A model generated the notes under the pieces. The model saw nothing but the letters and a program-made list of their open reading frames with translations, searched no databases and had not been told where the DNA came from. From DATBLE01 sp963808815 (GTDB lineage: Bacteria > Actinomycetota > Thermoleophilia > Gaiellales > Gaiellaceae): 64,000 nt of DNA. Made by a program: the position numbers and the translations under genes. Shown in pieces: positions 10,330 through 19,741 of the stretch. The stretch lies in contig CAWEGI010000013.1 in the NCBI GenBank assembly GCA_963808815.1, positions 62,001 through 126,000 of the forward strand. The letters are read 5' to 3'. The first letter of the stretch is position 1. Each line of letters opens with the position of its first letter.

Positions 10330-11691
10330 GGATCGGGATCGTGCACGGACGGAAGTACTACCTCCGCAACATCACTTCGGCGCTCGACGCGCTGGCCGAG
10401 CGCGACCACGAGCTCGTCTTCGCCATGTCCGAGCGGAAAGCGTTCACCAGGAGGCTCCCCTCTTCGCTCAGAGGCCATGCCCGCGTCTCGACGGCCGTCT
10501 ACCCTGCCCGGCGCGACGACGGCCTCGAAGGCGGACAGCGGCTGATCCGCGCGCTCCGCGACGCCGCACGGTACGAGACGCTCGAGCTGCGGAACGCCCG
10601 CGCCAACCGCGCGCGGGCCTATCGCAAGCTCCAGGAGGCGTTTACGCGCGAGGGAATCTCGCTCGTGGTCGAGCCTCCCAGACGGGAGACGTCGACCAGG
10701 CACGACCGCGCCGACATTCGATTCGGTGCTCGCCGCGGTCGACCGGCTGATCCCGCCGAGCGAGCCGATGCGCGCGTTCCTCCGCGCGGAACAGCTCGAC
10801 GTCGCGGTCGGGATCACCCGCGTCAACTTCGGCTACAACGAGGCCGGCCTCGTCCGGGCAGCCCAGGCGGGCGGCGTCCCGGTCGGCCTGATCGTCTGGA
10901 GCTGGGACAACCTGTCGAGCAAGGGGCTGTTGCACGAGCCGCCCGACCGGCTCTTCGTCTGGAACGAGCTGCAGGCGCAGGAGGCCGTCGAGCTCCAGGG
11001 GCTCGACCCCGCGACCGTCGAGGTCACGGGTGCCCCCCGCTTCGACACGTTCTTCGCCCTGCGGCCGTCAGCCGACCGGGCCGAGCTGCTCACCGCGGAC
11101 GGTCTCGACCCCGGCCGGCGGACGATCCTCTACCTGGGCTCGTCGGGGTTCGTGACGAAGTCCGAGCCGGACTTCATCGACGAGTGGGTTCGCGCGCTCC
11201 GCGCCTCTGCCGAGCCGTCGCTCAGGGACGCGAACGTGCTCGTCCGGGCGCATCCCGGAGCCTCCGACGAGCCGGCCTGGACGGCCTGGTCGCCGGAGGA
11301 CGGCTCCGTTGCCGCCCCGGTCTCGCGCGCGCGGGCGCAGCAGCTGTTCGACCAGCTGTTCGTCGCCGACGCCGTGGTCGCGCTGAACACGAGCGCCGAG
11401 CTCGAGGCGGCGATCGTCGGCCGGCCCGTGCTCACCGTCACGATCGGAGACCGCGCGCCCGGCCAGGAGGGCACCTCGCACTTCTCGTACCTGCTCGCCG
11501 GCCACGGCGGCTTCGTCGAGACAGCCGGGTCGCTGGAGGAGCACGTGCCGCAGCTCCTCCGGGCGCTCGAGGAGGACCCGCACGCCGACGCCCGCACCCG
11601 GTTCGTGGAGAGGTTCCTGCGGCCGCGGGGGATCGACCGTCCCGCCGGCCCGGTGCTCGCCGACGCGATCGAGCGGCTGGCCTCGGGCTAG
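10326..11691 (+). CDS. SWDNLSSK-family transferase-like protein, copy 7
   Basis: The start is GTG 10326 (GTGA overlap with copy 6). It opens with VRIGIVHGRKYYLRNITSAL, and one slip near 10720 separates the N-terminal half from a clean C-terminal frame of 321 residues ending at TAG 11689-11691. The second half shows LDVAVGITRVNFGYNEAGLV, LIVWSWDNLSSKGLLHEPP, RLFVWNELQAQEAVELQG, VTGAPRFDTFFALRP, ILYLGSSGFVTKSEPDF, LVRAHPGA, ALNTSAELEAAIVGRPVLTV, FSYLLAGHGGFVE and FLRPRGIDRPAGPVL. This is the best-preserved plus-strand copy and the best template for judging the others. The stop interlocks with that of the convergent neuC (CTAG). Confidence 0.75.
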
Positions 11692-12867
11692 CCTGCCGCG
11701 TGCTGCTCGACGTCGAGCAGCAGCTTCTTCTGCACCGACGGACGCACCTCCGCGAGCTTGTCGGCGATCTTCGCGCCCGCGGTGCCGTCGCCGAACAGCG
11801 TGCTCCGCTCGTACGAGCCGTGGGCGAGCTGGTCGCGGATCGCGTCGGCGATCGCGTCGCGGTCGTGCTCGACCTCGACCAGGTTGAGGCCACGCTCGCG
11901 GCCCTGCTGGCGCGAGCCGACGGTGACGGCCGGCGTCCCGAGGAACGAGCCCTCGCGCAGCGCCGCCGACGAGTTGCCGACCATGCAGGCGCAGTGCGCC
12001 ATCAGCTTCACGAAGACCTCCGGCGGCAGGTTGCGGAAGAAGTGGAAGCCGTTCGCCCGGCCGAGCTCGCGGAAGGTGCGGATGCCCTTGGCGACGTCCT
12101 CGGAGCCGGCGTCGACGTTCGGCCAGAAGACGAGCGCCTGCATCTCCGAGCTCCGCGACCGCCTCGAGCGTCTGTTGCCATCTGGTCGAAGCCGTGGCCG
12201 TACTCGGTCGTCACCGGGTGCTGCATGACGAGCAGGAACGGCTGCTCGGGATCGACCGGCGCGCCGTGCCGCCGAACTGCTCGAGCACGTCGCGCCGGAG
12301 GCCGAGCTCGGTGCGCGCGACGAGGTCGATCGAGGGGCAGCCGACGTTGAAGACCCAGGCAGGATCCTCGCCCATCGCGATCACGCGCCGCGCGGCGAGC
12401 TCGGTGGCGGGGAAGTGGACGTGCGCGAGCTTCGTCACCGCGTGGCGGACGCTCTCGTCGATCGAGCCGGAGACCTCGCCGCCCTGCGTGTGCGCGACCG
12501 GGATGTTCATGTACGCCGCCGCGACCGCGGTCGCGATCGTCTCGAAGCGGTCGGCGACCGTGACGACGATGTCCGGCTGGAGCAGCTCGAAGACAGTCGG
12601 CAGCTCGAGCAGGCCGAGGCCGGTCGACTTCGCCATCGTCGCCGGCGTCTCGCCCTCGATGATGAAGCGGATCGTCGCGTCCGGCGCGAAGCCGTCCATG
12701 GTCAGCACCTCGAGCGCGTTGCCGAACCGCTCGAGCACGAGCGACGCGCCGGCGACGAGCTGGAGCTCGAGGTCGGGGTGCTCGCGCACCGCCTCGAGCG
12801 CGGTCTTGATCCGGGCGTAGTTCGCGCGGCTGGCGACGACGACACAGACCTTGCGGCGCTCAGACAA
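11688..12867 (-). CDS. neuC: Hydrolysing UDP-GlcNAc 2-epimerase, NeuC/LegG type (frameshifted)
   Basis: The start is TTG 12867, overlapping the neuB stop by eight bases. The N-terminal 200 residues read cleanly: KVCVVVASRANYARIKTALE, ADRFETIATAVAAAYMNIPV, HTQGGEVSGSIDESVRHAV and HFPATELAARRVIAMGE, all diagnostic of the GT-B fold 2-epimerases. The C-terminal part follows in other frames (LLVMQHPVTTEYG, CACMVGNSSAALREGSFLGT, GSRQQGRERGLN). Frame changes are near 12240 and 12150. In the family the enzyme releases UDP and forms ManNAc or its 6-deoxy-diamino equivalent, the substrate for NeuB, encoded just upstream. Which sugar is used cannot be told from the sequence. Confidence 0.85.
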
Positions 12868-13886
12868 CGTCCGCCTCCTCGAGCTGGTGGTCGGCTTCGA
12901 GCGTCCGTGCCGCGCGGCGGCCGACGAGCTCCGGCAGGCGCAGCGCCGGGATCCCGTTGCCGGGTCGCTTCGTGGTCAGCATCTCCGGCTCGAGCACGGC
13001 GCCCTCCGGGATCTCGACCTTCGCGACGACGCTCTTCTCGAAGGTGGCGCGCGCCGGGTCGAGCGCGGGGTCGCGCTCCTTCAGGCCGTCGCCCATCGCC
13101 GCCTCGACCTGGCGGATCGCCCTCGACGAGCCGCGCCAGCTCCTCCGGCACGAGCGACGCGTGGTGGTCGGGCCCGTACAGCCGCTTCGACAGCGTGAAG
13201 TGCTTCTCGACGGCGACCGCGCCGAGCGCGACGGCCGCGATCGAGGTGTAGATGTCGGGCGTGTGGTCGGAGAGGCCGTACGGGACGCCGAGGCGCTCGC
13301 CCATGGCCGTCATCGCCCGCAGGTTGACGAGCTCGGGCGGGCAGGGGTAGTTCGAGGTGCACTGCATGACGAGGAACGCGCGAGCCTGCGTCGCGCAGCG
13401 ATCGCGCGCAGCACGCTCGACGTCCTCCATCCCCGACATCCCGCTCGAGAGCAGCACAGGCTGCCCGGTCGCGGCGATCGCCTCGAGCAGCGGCGGGTTC
13501 GTCACCTCGCCCGACGCGATCTTGTAGACGGGCACGCCGACCTCCTCGAGCAGCGCGACCGCCTCGACCGAGAACGGCGACGAGAAGAACACGAGGCCGC
13601 GCTCCTCGGCGAACGCCTTCAGCCGGAGGTGGTCGTCCAGCGAGAGCTCCATCCGCTTCGTGAACTCGTAGCGGGGCTCGTCGAAGTGCGGCGGCGTCGG
13701 CGTGGAGGGGAGCATCTCCGCCTCGGCGATGTGCGTCTGGAACTTGACCGCGTCCGCGCCGGCCTCGGCGGCAGCCTCGATCAGCCGCTCCGCCTGCCGG
13801 ATCGATCCGTCGTGGTTGTTGCCGATCTCGGCAATGGCGAAGACCCGCGGACCGAGCGCCCTTCCGTCGATCTGCACGGCGGTCAC
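12860..13886 (-). CDS. neuB: Nonulosonic acid synthase (NeuB family), first copy (one frameshift)
   Basis: The start is GTG 13886, sharing GTGA with the upstream gene. Motifs are FAIAEIGNNHDGS, ADAVKFQTH, FFSSPFSVEAVALLEE, VYKIASGEVTNPPLLEAIA, LSSGMSGMEDV, MQCTSNYPCPP, GLSDHTPD and AVEKHFTLSK, the metal- and PEP-binding series of NeuB TIM barrels. A slip near 13090 is followed by a C-terminal SAF (antifreeze-like) domain with VVAKVEIPEGAVLEPEMLT and KRPGNGIPALRLPELVGR. The family condenses phosphoenolpyruvate with a C6 aldose to make sialic, legionaminic or pseudaminic acid. With neuC downstream and neuA upstream in the same operon, the three core steps to a CMP-nonulosonate are present. Confidence 0.92.
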
Positions 13887-14587
13887 TGTAGCGGCGGCCG
13901 TCTCAGGATCCGCCGCAGCGGGTTGCCCCGCTCCAGCGAGTCGTAGCGTTTCTGGAGCTTCCGCAGCTCCTCCCGGGCGATCGCGCGGTCACGCTCGGCG
14001 CGGGCGAGATCGCTGCGCAACCCCGCCTCGTCCTTCCACGACCGCGCCGACAGATGGAACGCGTACTCCGCCTGCTCGCGCTCGGTCGCGTAGAAGACGT
14101 TCGGCTCGAACAGCGTGACCCCGTCGACGTCGTGCCGGATCCGCTCGAGCAGCAGCGGCCCGGTTCCCTCGCGGTCGACGGGGCCGTAGGTCGTTCGCGG
14201 CCGAACCTCGGCCATCGCCTTCGCGAGCAAAGGGTGCCCGGGGACGGTCCCGATCACCGCGTTCGAGACCCGGCCGGAGTCGAGCAGCCCGAGGAAGCAC
14301 GACACGCCGTCGAGCAGCGGATCGACCGGCTTCAGGCACTCGAAGTCGGCATCGAGGTAGACGCCGCCGTGCCGGTGCAACAGCTCGAGCCGGAGGATGT
14401 CGGCGCGCTCCGCCGGCTGGCGCAGCAGGTTCGCGGCCTCGGTCAGCTCGAGGTCGCCCGGGAGGTCACGCTCCGTCCAGAGGCGGTGCTCCCAGTCAGG
14501 GTGGAAGCGATGCCAGCTCTCGCGCTCGACCGCGTACGGGAACGGCCCCTCGCCGAGCCAGATCTGGTGGAAGACGCGCGGGATCAC
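13883..14587 (-). CDS. DXD-motif glycosyltransferase (Gly_transf_sug family)
   Basis: An intact 234-residue protein from GTG 14587, interlocked with the neuA stop (GTGA). It opens with VIPRVFHQIWLGEGPFP and carries WEHRLWTERDLPG, ADILRLELLHRHGGVYLDAD (the DXD metal/nucleotide-sugar site near residue 91) and GTVPGHPLLAKAMAEVRP. This is the GT32-like pattern of capsular and mannosyl transferases. The last 60 residues form a charged coiled-coil-like tail (RAERDRAIAREELRKLQKR), probably for membrane or partner contact. A related enzyme lies at 20994-21728. Being inside the neu operon, it may transfer onto or next to the nonulosonate, which is inference. Confidence 0.85.
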   Translation of the reverse strand: MIPRVFHQIWLGEGPFPYAVERESWHRFHPDWEHRLWTERDLPGDLELTEAANLLRQPAERADILRLELLHRHGGVYLDADFECLKPVDPLLDGVSCFLGLLDSGRVSNAVIGTVPGHPLLAKAMAEVRPRTTYGPVDREGTGPLLLERIRHDVDGVTLFEPNVFYATEREQAEYAFHLSARSWKDEAGLRSDLARAERDRAIAREELRKLQKRYDSLERGNPLRRILRRPPLQ

Positions 14588-15259
14588 GACCGGTCGCCGC
14601 GCTCGACGAGGAACCGGGCGAAGGCGAGGTCCTCGGGGGTGTCGACGTCGAACGACCGGTCGGGCGGCATCTCGTAACCGCGCACGTCGTCCGCCTCCAG
14701 CCCCCGCTCGACGACGTCGCGCCGGAATGCGTACACCGAGCCGTTCCGCACCCAGAGCTGCTCGAGCTCGTGTGACGGCGTCAGCCGGTCGTCCTCGAGG
14801 TACGGGAGCAGGCGGTCGCCGACGAGGCGCTTCATCTTCAGGGGGTGGTGGGCGGCGTCCGCGACGCGAGACCGTGACGACCGACTCGGCTCCACTCGAC
14901 TCCAGCAGCGCGACCGCGCCGGCGACGTCCTCGGGAGCGGTGAAGGGCGACGTGCACTGGACGATCGCCAGCGCGTCGAAGTCGCCGAGCTCACGGAGCG
15001 CATGCAGGGCGAAGTCGCGGGCTCGGGCGGTCTCGGTCGAGAGCTCCGGCGGCCGGCGGAGCGCGACCACGTCGAGCCCGCCGGCCTCGGCGAGGATCGC
15101 GTCGTCGTCGCTGGAGACCGCGACCGTGTCGAAGCAGCCGGCGGCGAGCGCGGTCTCGAGCGCGCGGCGGACGAGCGTGCGGCCGCCGAGCAGCGCGAGG
15201 TTCTTGCGCGGGACGCGCGTCGAGCCGCCGCGCGCCGGCACGAGGCCGAGCGTCCTCAC
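14584..15259 (-). CDS. neuA: CMP-nonulosonate cytidylyltransferase, NeuA type (one frameshift)
   Basis: The start is GTG 15259, overlapping the methyltransferase stop as GTGA. The N-terminus LGLVPARGGSTRVPRKNLAL is the CTP-binding loop of CMP-sialate and CMP-Kdo synthetases. DTVAVSSDDDAILAEAGG, ALAIVQCTSPFTAPEDVAGA and, after a slip near 14870, WVRNGSVYAFRRDVVERG and FDVDTPEDLAFARFLVER follow the family order to TGA 14584-14586. It activates the nine-carbon acid made by NeuB for glycosyl transfer. The complete NeuC-NeuB-NeuA set in one interlocked operon makes the assignment firm; the exact sugar acid stays open. Confidence 0.88.
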
Positions 15260-16178
15260 GCGACCCGCAGCTCCTCGATCATGGCCGCGGCGCCGCGGCC
15301 GAGCTCGTCCCAGTCGGGCTCGCGCGGCTCGCGCCGGCGCGAGCACGAATCCCCAGTGCCCGTCTGCCGAGAGCCGCTCGGCGACCGGCTCGAAGCCGGC
15401 TACGCCGGAAGAAGGCGACCGCGGTGTCGTGGGTCAGGTAGTACGGGTGGTCGATCTTGGCCGCGCCCTCGATCGTGCCCTGCTTCCGCGCCGCAATCAG
15501 CAGGTCGAGGACGTCGACGAACGCGTGGCCGTCGGCGGCGGTCATCCGCCGCATCGACTCGAGCGTGCCGCGCACGTCGAGCAGGTGGTCGATCGTCTGG
15601 CAGAGGAGCACGAGATCCCACCGGCGCTCGCCGGGATCGAAGTCCTCGGCGAAGCCGGCGATCGTCTCCATGCCGGCCGCGGCGGCGACGTCCAGCTCGT
15701 CGGGCGCCGGGTCGAGCACCGTTACCTCGGAGCCGAAGGCGTCCTCGATCGCGCCGCCGACGAGGCCGGTCGAGCCGCCGACGTCCATCACCGACCGGGC
15801 CGGCGAGTCGAGCGTTTCCCGCAGGAGCTCGACCAGCTCCTCGGCGTAGGCACGCTGATCGTCCTGCACGGTCTCGGCGTCGATGCGGCGGCCGTGGTAC
15901 GCGCTGACGAGCGGGCGGTAGACGTCCTCGTAGAACGCGCCGTACTCGGCGGCGGTGAGCCGCGGCGAGAGGAAGCCGAGGCCGCAGCGACGGCACATCC
16001 GGAGCGAGGCGGAGTAGCCATAGCGGTCGCGCCGGGAGAGCTCGACCAGGTCGGCCGAGCCGCACAGATTGCACGTCGTGACCGGCTCGGTCTCGTGCGC
16101 CGCGTAGTCGTAGCCGACCGCAGCGATCCGTTCGGCGCGCGAAGCGGAATGAGAAACAGGCTGAAGCCTGTCACTCAT
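15256..16178 (-). CDS. Class I SAM-dependent methyltransferase with N-terminal zinc-ribbon-like motif
   Basis: The start is ATG 16178, interlocked with the upstream stop (ATGA). Residues 35-65 carry two CxxC pairs (CNLCG and CRRCGLGF), as in sugar C- and O-methyltransferases with a small zinc-binding head. The Rossmann core shows SVMDVGGSTGLVGGAIED, TVLDPAPDELD and WDLVLLCQTIDHLLDV. A slip near 15410 precedes the final part (AAAMIEELRVA). It lies between a glycosyltransferase and neuA in the nonulosonate operon, so a methyl group on one of the sugars is a likely role; the acceptor is unknown. Confidence 0.82.
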
Positions 16179-17088
16179 GCTCGTACCAGCTGCGCGACGA
16201 GCGCGTCCCAGCCGCGGGCTGCTGCGGTCTCGACCGCACGCTCCCGGATCCCGTCGAGCACGGCAGGGTCGGTTGGCAGCTCCTCGCAGCGCTCGATGTC
16301 GATCACGTTCTCGAGGTGGACGTACTCCGGCGGGGAGAGCTCGTCGAGGTTGGTGATCACGACCGCGCCCGTCTCCATCGCCGCCGCCACGGACGTGTTG
16401 TTCGCGCGAACGCCCTTGTCGAAGAACGCCGCGAAGAACGTCGCCCGCCTGAGCTCGTTGTAGACGGCCACGTCGGAGAGGTTGCCGAGGAAGTAGAAGC
16501 CCGGGAAGACCTCGCGCATCTCGCGCGAAGACCGCCTCCGCGTCCTCGAGCGTCGCCGTCTCGTGGTTGGCGGCGGACACGTACACCTCGTACGGACCGC
16601 GGAGCGCGTCGAGCAGGCCGCGCAGCCGCCGGAACATGTCGGTGCGGACCTTGTGCGCCATCCCGAACGAGAAGACCGTCACCTCCGCCAGCTCGTACTG
16701 GCGCCGGTCGATGATCAGCCCCGGCGCCCACGCAGTCTCGGCGTTGCCGGTCAGCCCGCGGACGCCTTCGTAGATCTCGAGGTTGCCGCAGTGCACGCGC
16801 CGCGCGCGCCCGACCAGCTCGCGCTCGAGCTCGAGCCCGGACAGCTCGTGCAGGAACAGCTCGCCGTCCCAGCCGCCGAGGCGCTCGGCCAGTGCGGCTC
16901 GCGGTCGGCGATGTCGAGCTCGCTGACCTTGAACGAGAGCAGCGAGCCGGCGCCAGCCGGGGCCGTCTTCGTCGAGCCCGTAGAGCGGCACGCCGAGGCG
17001 CTCGGCGAGCAGCTCGTTGAACCGCGCGACGCCCGAGCGGAAGCCGCTGCGGTGGTGGGTGACGACCGCCTGGATGACGGCGGCTCGA
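16175..17088 (-). CDS. Glycosyltransferase-like protein, GT-B type (frameshifted, start unresolved)
   Basis: The C-terminal 115 residues are clean: FFAAFFDKGVRANNTSVAAA followed by METGAVVITNLDELSPPEY, a donor-site pattern of GT4-like enzymes, ending at TGA 16175-16177. Upstream segments in two other frames read AVVTHHRSGFRSGVARFNEL, LFLHELSGLELERELVGRAR and EVTVFSFGMAHKVRTDMFRR. Slips lie near 16525, 16900 and 16975. No ATG, GTG or TTG is in frame ahead of the first conserved strand, so 17088 is an estimate; a base error at the start codon is likely. First gene of the neu operon. Divergent from the sulfotransferase at 17121; the two putative -10 boxes overlap at 17103-17112. Confidence 0.6.
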
Positions 17089-17106
17089 TGGACCTGGCGC
17101 TGATCG

Positions 17107-17112
17107 TAGACT
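17107..17112 (+). promoter_or_regulatory. -10-like box TAGACT, leaderless
   Basis: TAGACT ends 8 bases before GTG 17121 and supports that start codon for the sulfotransferase gene. A TACGAT box on the opposite strand (17103-17108) overlaps it and could serve the neu operon. Confidence 0.5.
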
Positions 17113-17120
17113 CCGCGGCC

Positions 17121-18088
17121 GTGACCCTCGTACAGGTGCGGGAGCCGCTCGTCCTCATCTCCCAGGTGCAGCGCTCCGGCGGCACCCTCCTCAGCCAGCT
17201 CTTCGACGGCCATCCGGAGTGCCACGCGCACCCGGGCGAGCTGCACATCGGCCCCGGCAAGTCGCACTGGCCGGACATCTCGACCTCGGCGAGCCGCCGG
17301 AGCCTGGTTCGACGCCTTGTTCGAGCGGATCACGCTCGAGTTCGTCGAGAGGGCTACTCGAAGACCACCGCAGGGGCCCGCCGCGCCGGGACCTTCGACG
17401 TGTTCCCGTTCCGGTTCGATCCCGAGCTCCAGCGCGCGATCTTCCTCGGCGAAGGCCGAGCGCGGCTCCACCGGCGCGAGGTGCTCGACGCCTACATGAC
17501 CTCGTACTTCAACGCCTGGCTCGACAACGCCAATCTGCGGACGGGACCGAAGCGCGTCGTCACCGCGTTCGCCGCCGCGGCTGGCGATGAGCAGACGCCA
17601 CCTGGCCGCCTACTTCGGCGACTACCCGGACGGCACACTCGTCACGATCGTGCGCGAGCCCCGCGGCTGGTTCGAGTCCAGCCGCCGCTACAAGGAGCGC
17701 TACGAAGACGTCGACCGCGCCAGTCAAGACGTGGAGCCGCTCGACGCGGGCGTCGCTCGAAGCGTCGCGAGCGCTACGGCGACCGGAGCTGATCGTCCTC
17801 TCGTTCGAGCAGCTGGTCCAGGAGACCGAGCCGATGATGCGCAGCCTCGCGCAACGGCTCGGGCTGACCTTCTCCGACGAGTTGCTCGTGCCGACCTTCA
17901 ACGGGCGCCGATCCGCGCCGACTCGAGCGGAGCCGGTCTACAAGGCTACGGCGTGAGTCCGGAGCCCGGGCAGGCGGCCGGAGCTCGACTCCGAGACGGA
18001 CGCCGCGATCACCCGCGCGACTGCCGAGCTGTACGCCGGCGGCCCGCAGCCGCTTCCTCGAACCCTGAGCCCGTGCGTCAGCGCTTGA
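17121..18088 (+). CDS. PAPS-dependent sulfotransferase, type A (frameshifted)
   Basis: The start GTG 17121 is set by the -10 box and by alignment with the sister gene at 28276. It opens with PLVLISQVQRSGGTLLSQLF, where QRSGGTLLSQ is the 5'-phosphosulfate loop. FDVFPFRFDPELQR, YMTSYFNAWLDNANL, YFGDYPDGTLVTIVREPRGW (3'-phosphate site) and LLVPTFNGR follow. Slips occur near 17300, 17360, 17590, 17760, 17910 and 17950. The most probable stop is TGA 18086-18088, overlapping the convergent methyltransferase by 11 bases. In the family the enzyme moves sulfate from PAPS to a hydroxyl of a glycan. It is one of five sulfotransferases in the window. Confidence 0.75.
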
Positions 18089-18760
18089 CCAGCACGAGCT
18101 GACGGGTCAAGGCGTTCCACGCCTGGAATCCACCCGCGGCGAGAAACTCCTCCGCGGCACGGCGGATTCCCGGGCAGGTGGGCTTGCCGTAATCGTCGAG
18201 GACGACGATCCCGCCCTGGACGAGGCGCGGGCCGAAGTAGTCGAGACATTCGAGCGCCGGCACGTAGAGGTCCACGTCGACGTGGACGAGACGGTAGCGC
18301 TGCTCCGGTAGCTCGGGAGCGACGTGGAGAAGTCGCCCTGGCGCACGGTCACCTGCTCGAACGCGCCGAGATACTCGACCACGCTCTCGTAGCTCGTCGC
18401 GGCGAACTTCGTCTCGTCGGCGTGCACGGGGCTGTCGTGGCCGGAGAGCTTGCCCGGCGGGTGTCCGGCGAACGTGTCGATGACCTCCAGCGGCACCTCG
18501 TGACCGAGCCGAGTCGCGAACGAAGCCGCGATGAAGTAGGCCGAGCCACCCTGGTAGGCGCCGATCTCCGCCGCGCCCCCCTCGAGCGGGGCGACGTTCC
18601 CGACGCACTGCCAGAGCATCCAGAGCCGCTTGCGCGGAAGCATCGTTCGCCCGTGTGCCTTGACCTCGTCCGCGAGCCGCGTGAACTGCTCGTCGTCCAC
18701 GGGAAACTGCTTCTCGGCCTTTGGAGCCGGCCGAGAGGTGCGCCGCGCCTGGCCGGGCAT
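18078..18760 (-). CDS. TylF/MycF-like macrocin-type O-methyltransferase (one frameshift)
   Basis: The start is ATG 18760, five bases after the upstream dioxygenase stop. The N-terminal half shows MLWQCVGNVAPLEGGAAEIG and AYQGGSAYFIAASFATRLG, the SAM-binding region of the TylF family, then VIDTFAGHPPGK. After a slip near 18310 the second half reads RLVHVDVDLYVPALECLDYF and GGIVVLDDYGKPTCPGIRRA, with the acidic DVDLY and LDDYG sites that bind the catalytic metal. Such enzymes methylate sugar hydroxyls in antibiotics and glycans. It is co-transcribed with the PhyH-type dioxygenase at 18765, which suggests consecutive decoration steps on one sugar. Confidence 0.8.
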
Positions 18761-18764
18761 CCGC

Positions 18765-19706
18765 CTAGTCTTCGTTCTTCTTCGGACGGTCGCCGAAGGT
18801 GATCTGGAGCTGCTTCCGCCAGCGGCCCTCGTCGAACTCGCCGCGCCGGTGGAAACCCATCACCGACGCGACCACGAGCGTGTTGGGCCCGCCCCCCAAC
18901 GCCGTCTCGCGGATTCCCATGCGCCTGAGCTGACGCTCCGTCGGCTTGCGTACGAACCCGTACGGAATCGTCGTTCGGAGCGTCCCGTCCCGCTTCGACT
19001 TGGCCACCCGCACGCTGGCGTCGTACTCGTAGGCGAGGCGCGCGGCCGTCAGCCGCTGCGAGCCCTTCGCGAACACGAACGCCCCGTTGTGCTCGTCGAC
19101 GTCGTCGAGGAGCAACCATGCCTTCGAGCTCGGGTAGTGGACATCGGCGTGGATGTAGTTCGTGCCGGCGAGCCGGCTCGGCGGCGGCGCATCCGCCGAC
19201 TTGTGCATGTAGCTGACCTCGACCGTGAGGCCGGCGACCTCGGGCACGTGGGTAACCGCAGCCGCCAGTGCTGCGAGCCGCTCGTTCTTGGCCACCTGCT
19301 TCCAGGTGACCGGGAACTGGTCGCGCGCCTTCTTCACCTTGAAGGACTCTTCGATCACGGAGTTGTCCTCCACGACCTCGGACTTGAAGAGCCCGGCCTC
19401 GTAGGCCGCCTCGGCCTCCGCCCGGACCTGCGCGAAGACGTCCGCCGGCAGGAAGTCCTCGATCGTGAACGCGCCGTCCCGGTGGAACGCCTCGACGTAG
19501 GGCCGGAGCTCGGGAGCGACGGGCGGCCGCCGGCGCGCGAAGTCGACGTTCATCACGAGGATGCGCGCCAGCTGCAGACCCACACGGTTGGCGACGACGG
19601 AGCCCTCGTGAAAGCCTCCGCCGGTCAGCGACTTCGGGCCCCGCCAGGGCTCGACCCCGACCGATCCCGCCGACGGCTTGCGGGAAACGACAGCGCCCTC
19701 GGACAT
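18765..19706 (-). CDS. PhyH-type Fe(II)/2-oxoglutarate dioxygenase, first copy
   Basis: An intact protein of 313 residues. The start ATG 19706 sits 7 bases after a TAGGAT box. The catalytic core is visible: HADVHYPS near residue 182 supplies the HxD iron ligands, and VMGFHRRGEFD near 280 supplies the distal histidine and the basic residue that holds 2-oxoglutarate. WLLLDDVDEHNGAFVFAKGS between them is the usual jelly-roll strand of phytanoyl-CoA dioxygenase relatives. The family hydroxylates diverse small molecules, including sugars and lipids; the substrate here is unknown. A short overlap-free spacing to a TylF-like methyltransferase suggests hydroxylation followed by methylation, which is inference. 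Confidence 0.85.
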   Translation of the reverse strand: MSEGAVVSRKPSAGSVGVEPWRGPKSLTGGGFHEGSVVANRVGLQLARILVMNVDFARRRPPVAPELRPYVEAFHRDGAFTIEDFLPADVFAQVRAEAEAAYEAGLFKSEVVEDNSVIEESFKVKKARDQFPVTWKQVAKNERLAALAAAVTHVPEVAGLTVEVSYMHKSADAPPPSRLAGTNYIHADVHYPSSKAWLLLDDVDEHNGAFVFAKGSQRLTAARLAYEYDASVRVAKSKRDGTLRTTIPYGFVRKPTERQLRRMGIRETALGGGPNTLVVASVMGFHRRGEFDEGRWRKQLQITFGDRPKKNED

Positions 19707-19713
19707 GGCGCCG

Positions 19714-19719
19714 ATCCTA
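19714..19719 (-). promoter_or_regulatory. -10-like box TAGGAT, leaderless
   Basis: On the minus strand TAGGAT lies 7 bases before ATG 19706. The same TAGGATCGGC string precedes the third PhyH gene (start 40057), which may reflect shared control. Confidence 0.5.
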
Positions 19720-19741
19720 GCGAACGGGGGCGAGATCGGCC

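Noticed and set aside
15279..17471. A 730-codon apparent fusion of the GT-B-like protein and the zinc-ribbon methyltransferase
   Set aside because: An ATGA stop/start junction at 16175-16178 and the clean 115-residue end of the GT gene in another frame show two separate genes joined by slips.
953..18088. Calling the frameshifted transferase, neu and sulfotransferase genes pseudogenes
   Set aside because: Conserved motifs continue across every slip, ends interlock with neighbours, and the alignable slips are single-base insertions, which fits sequencing error.
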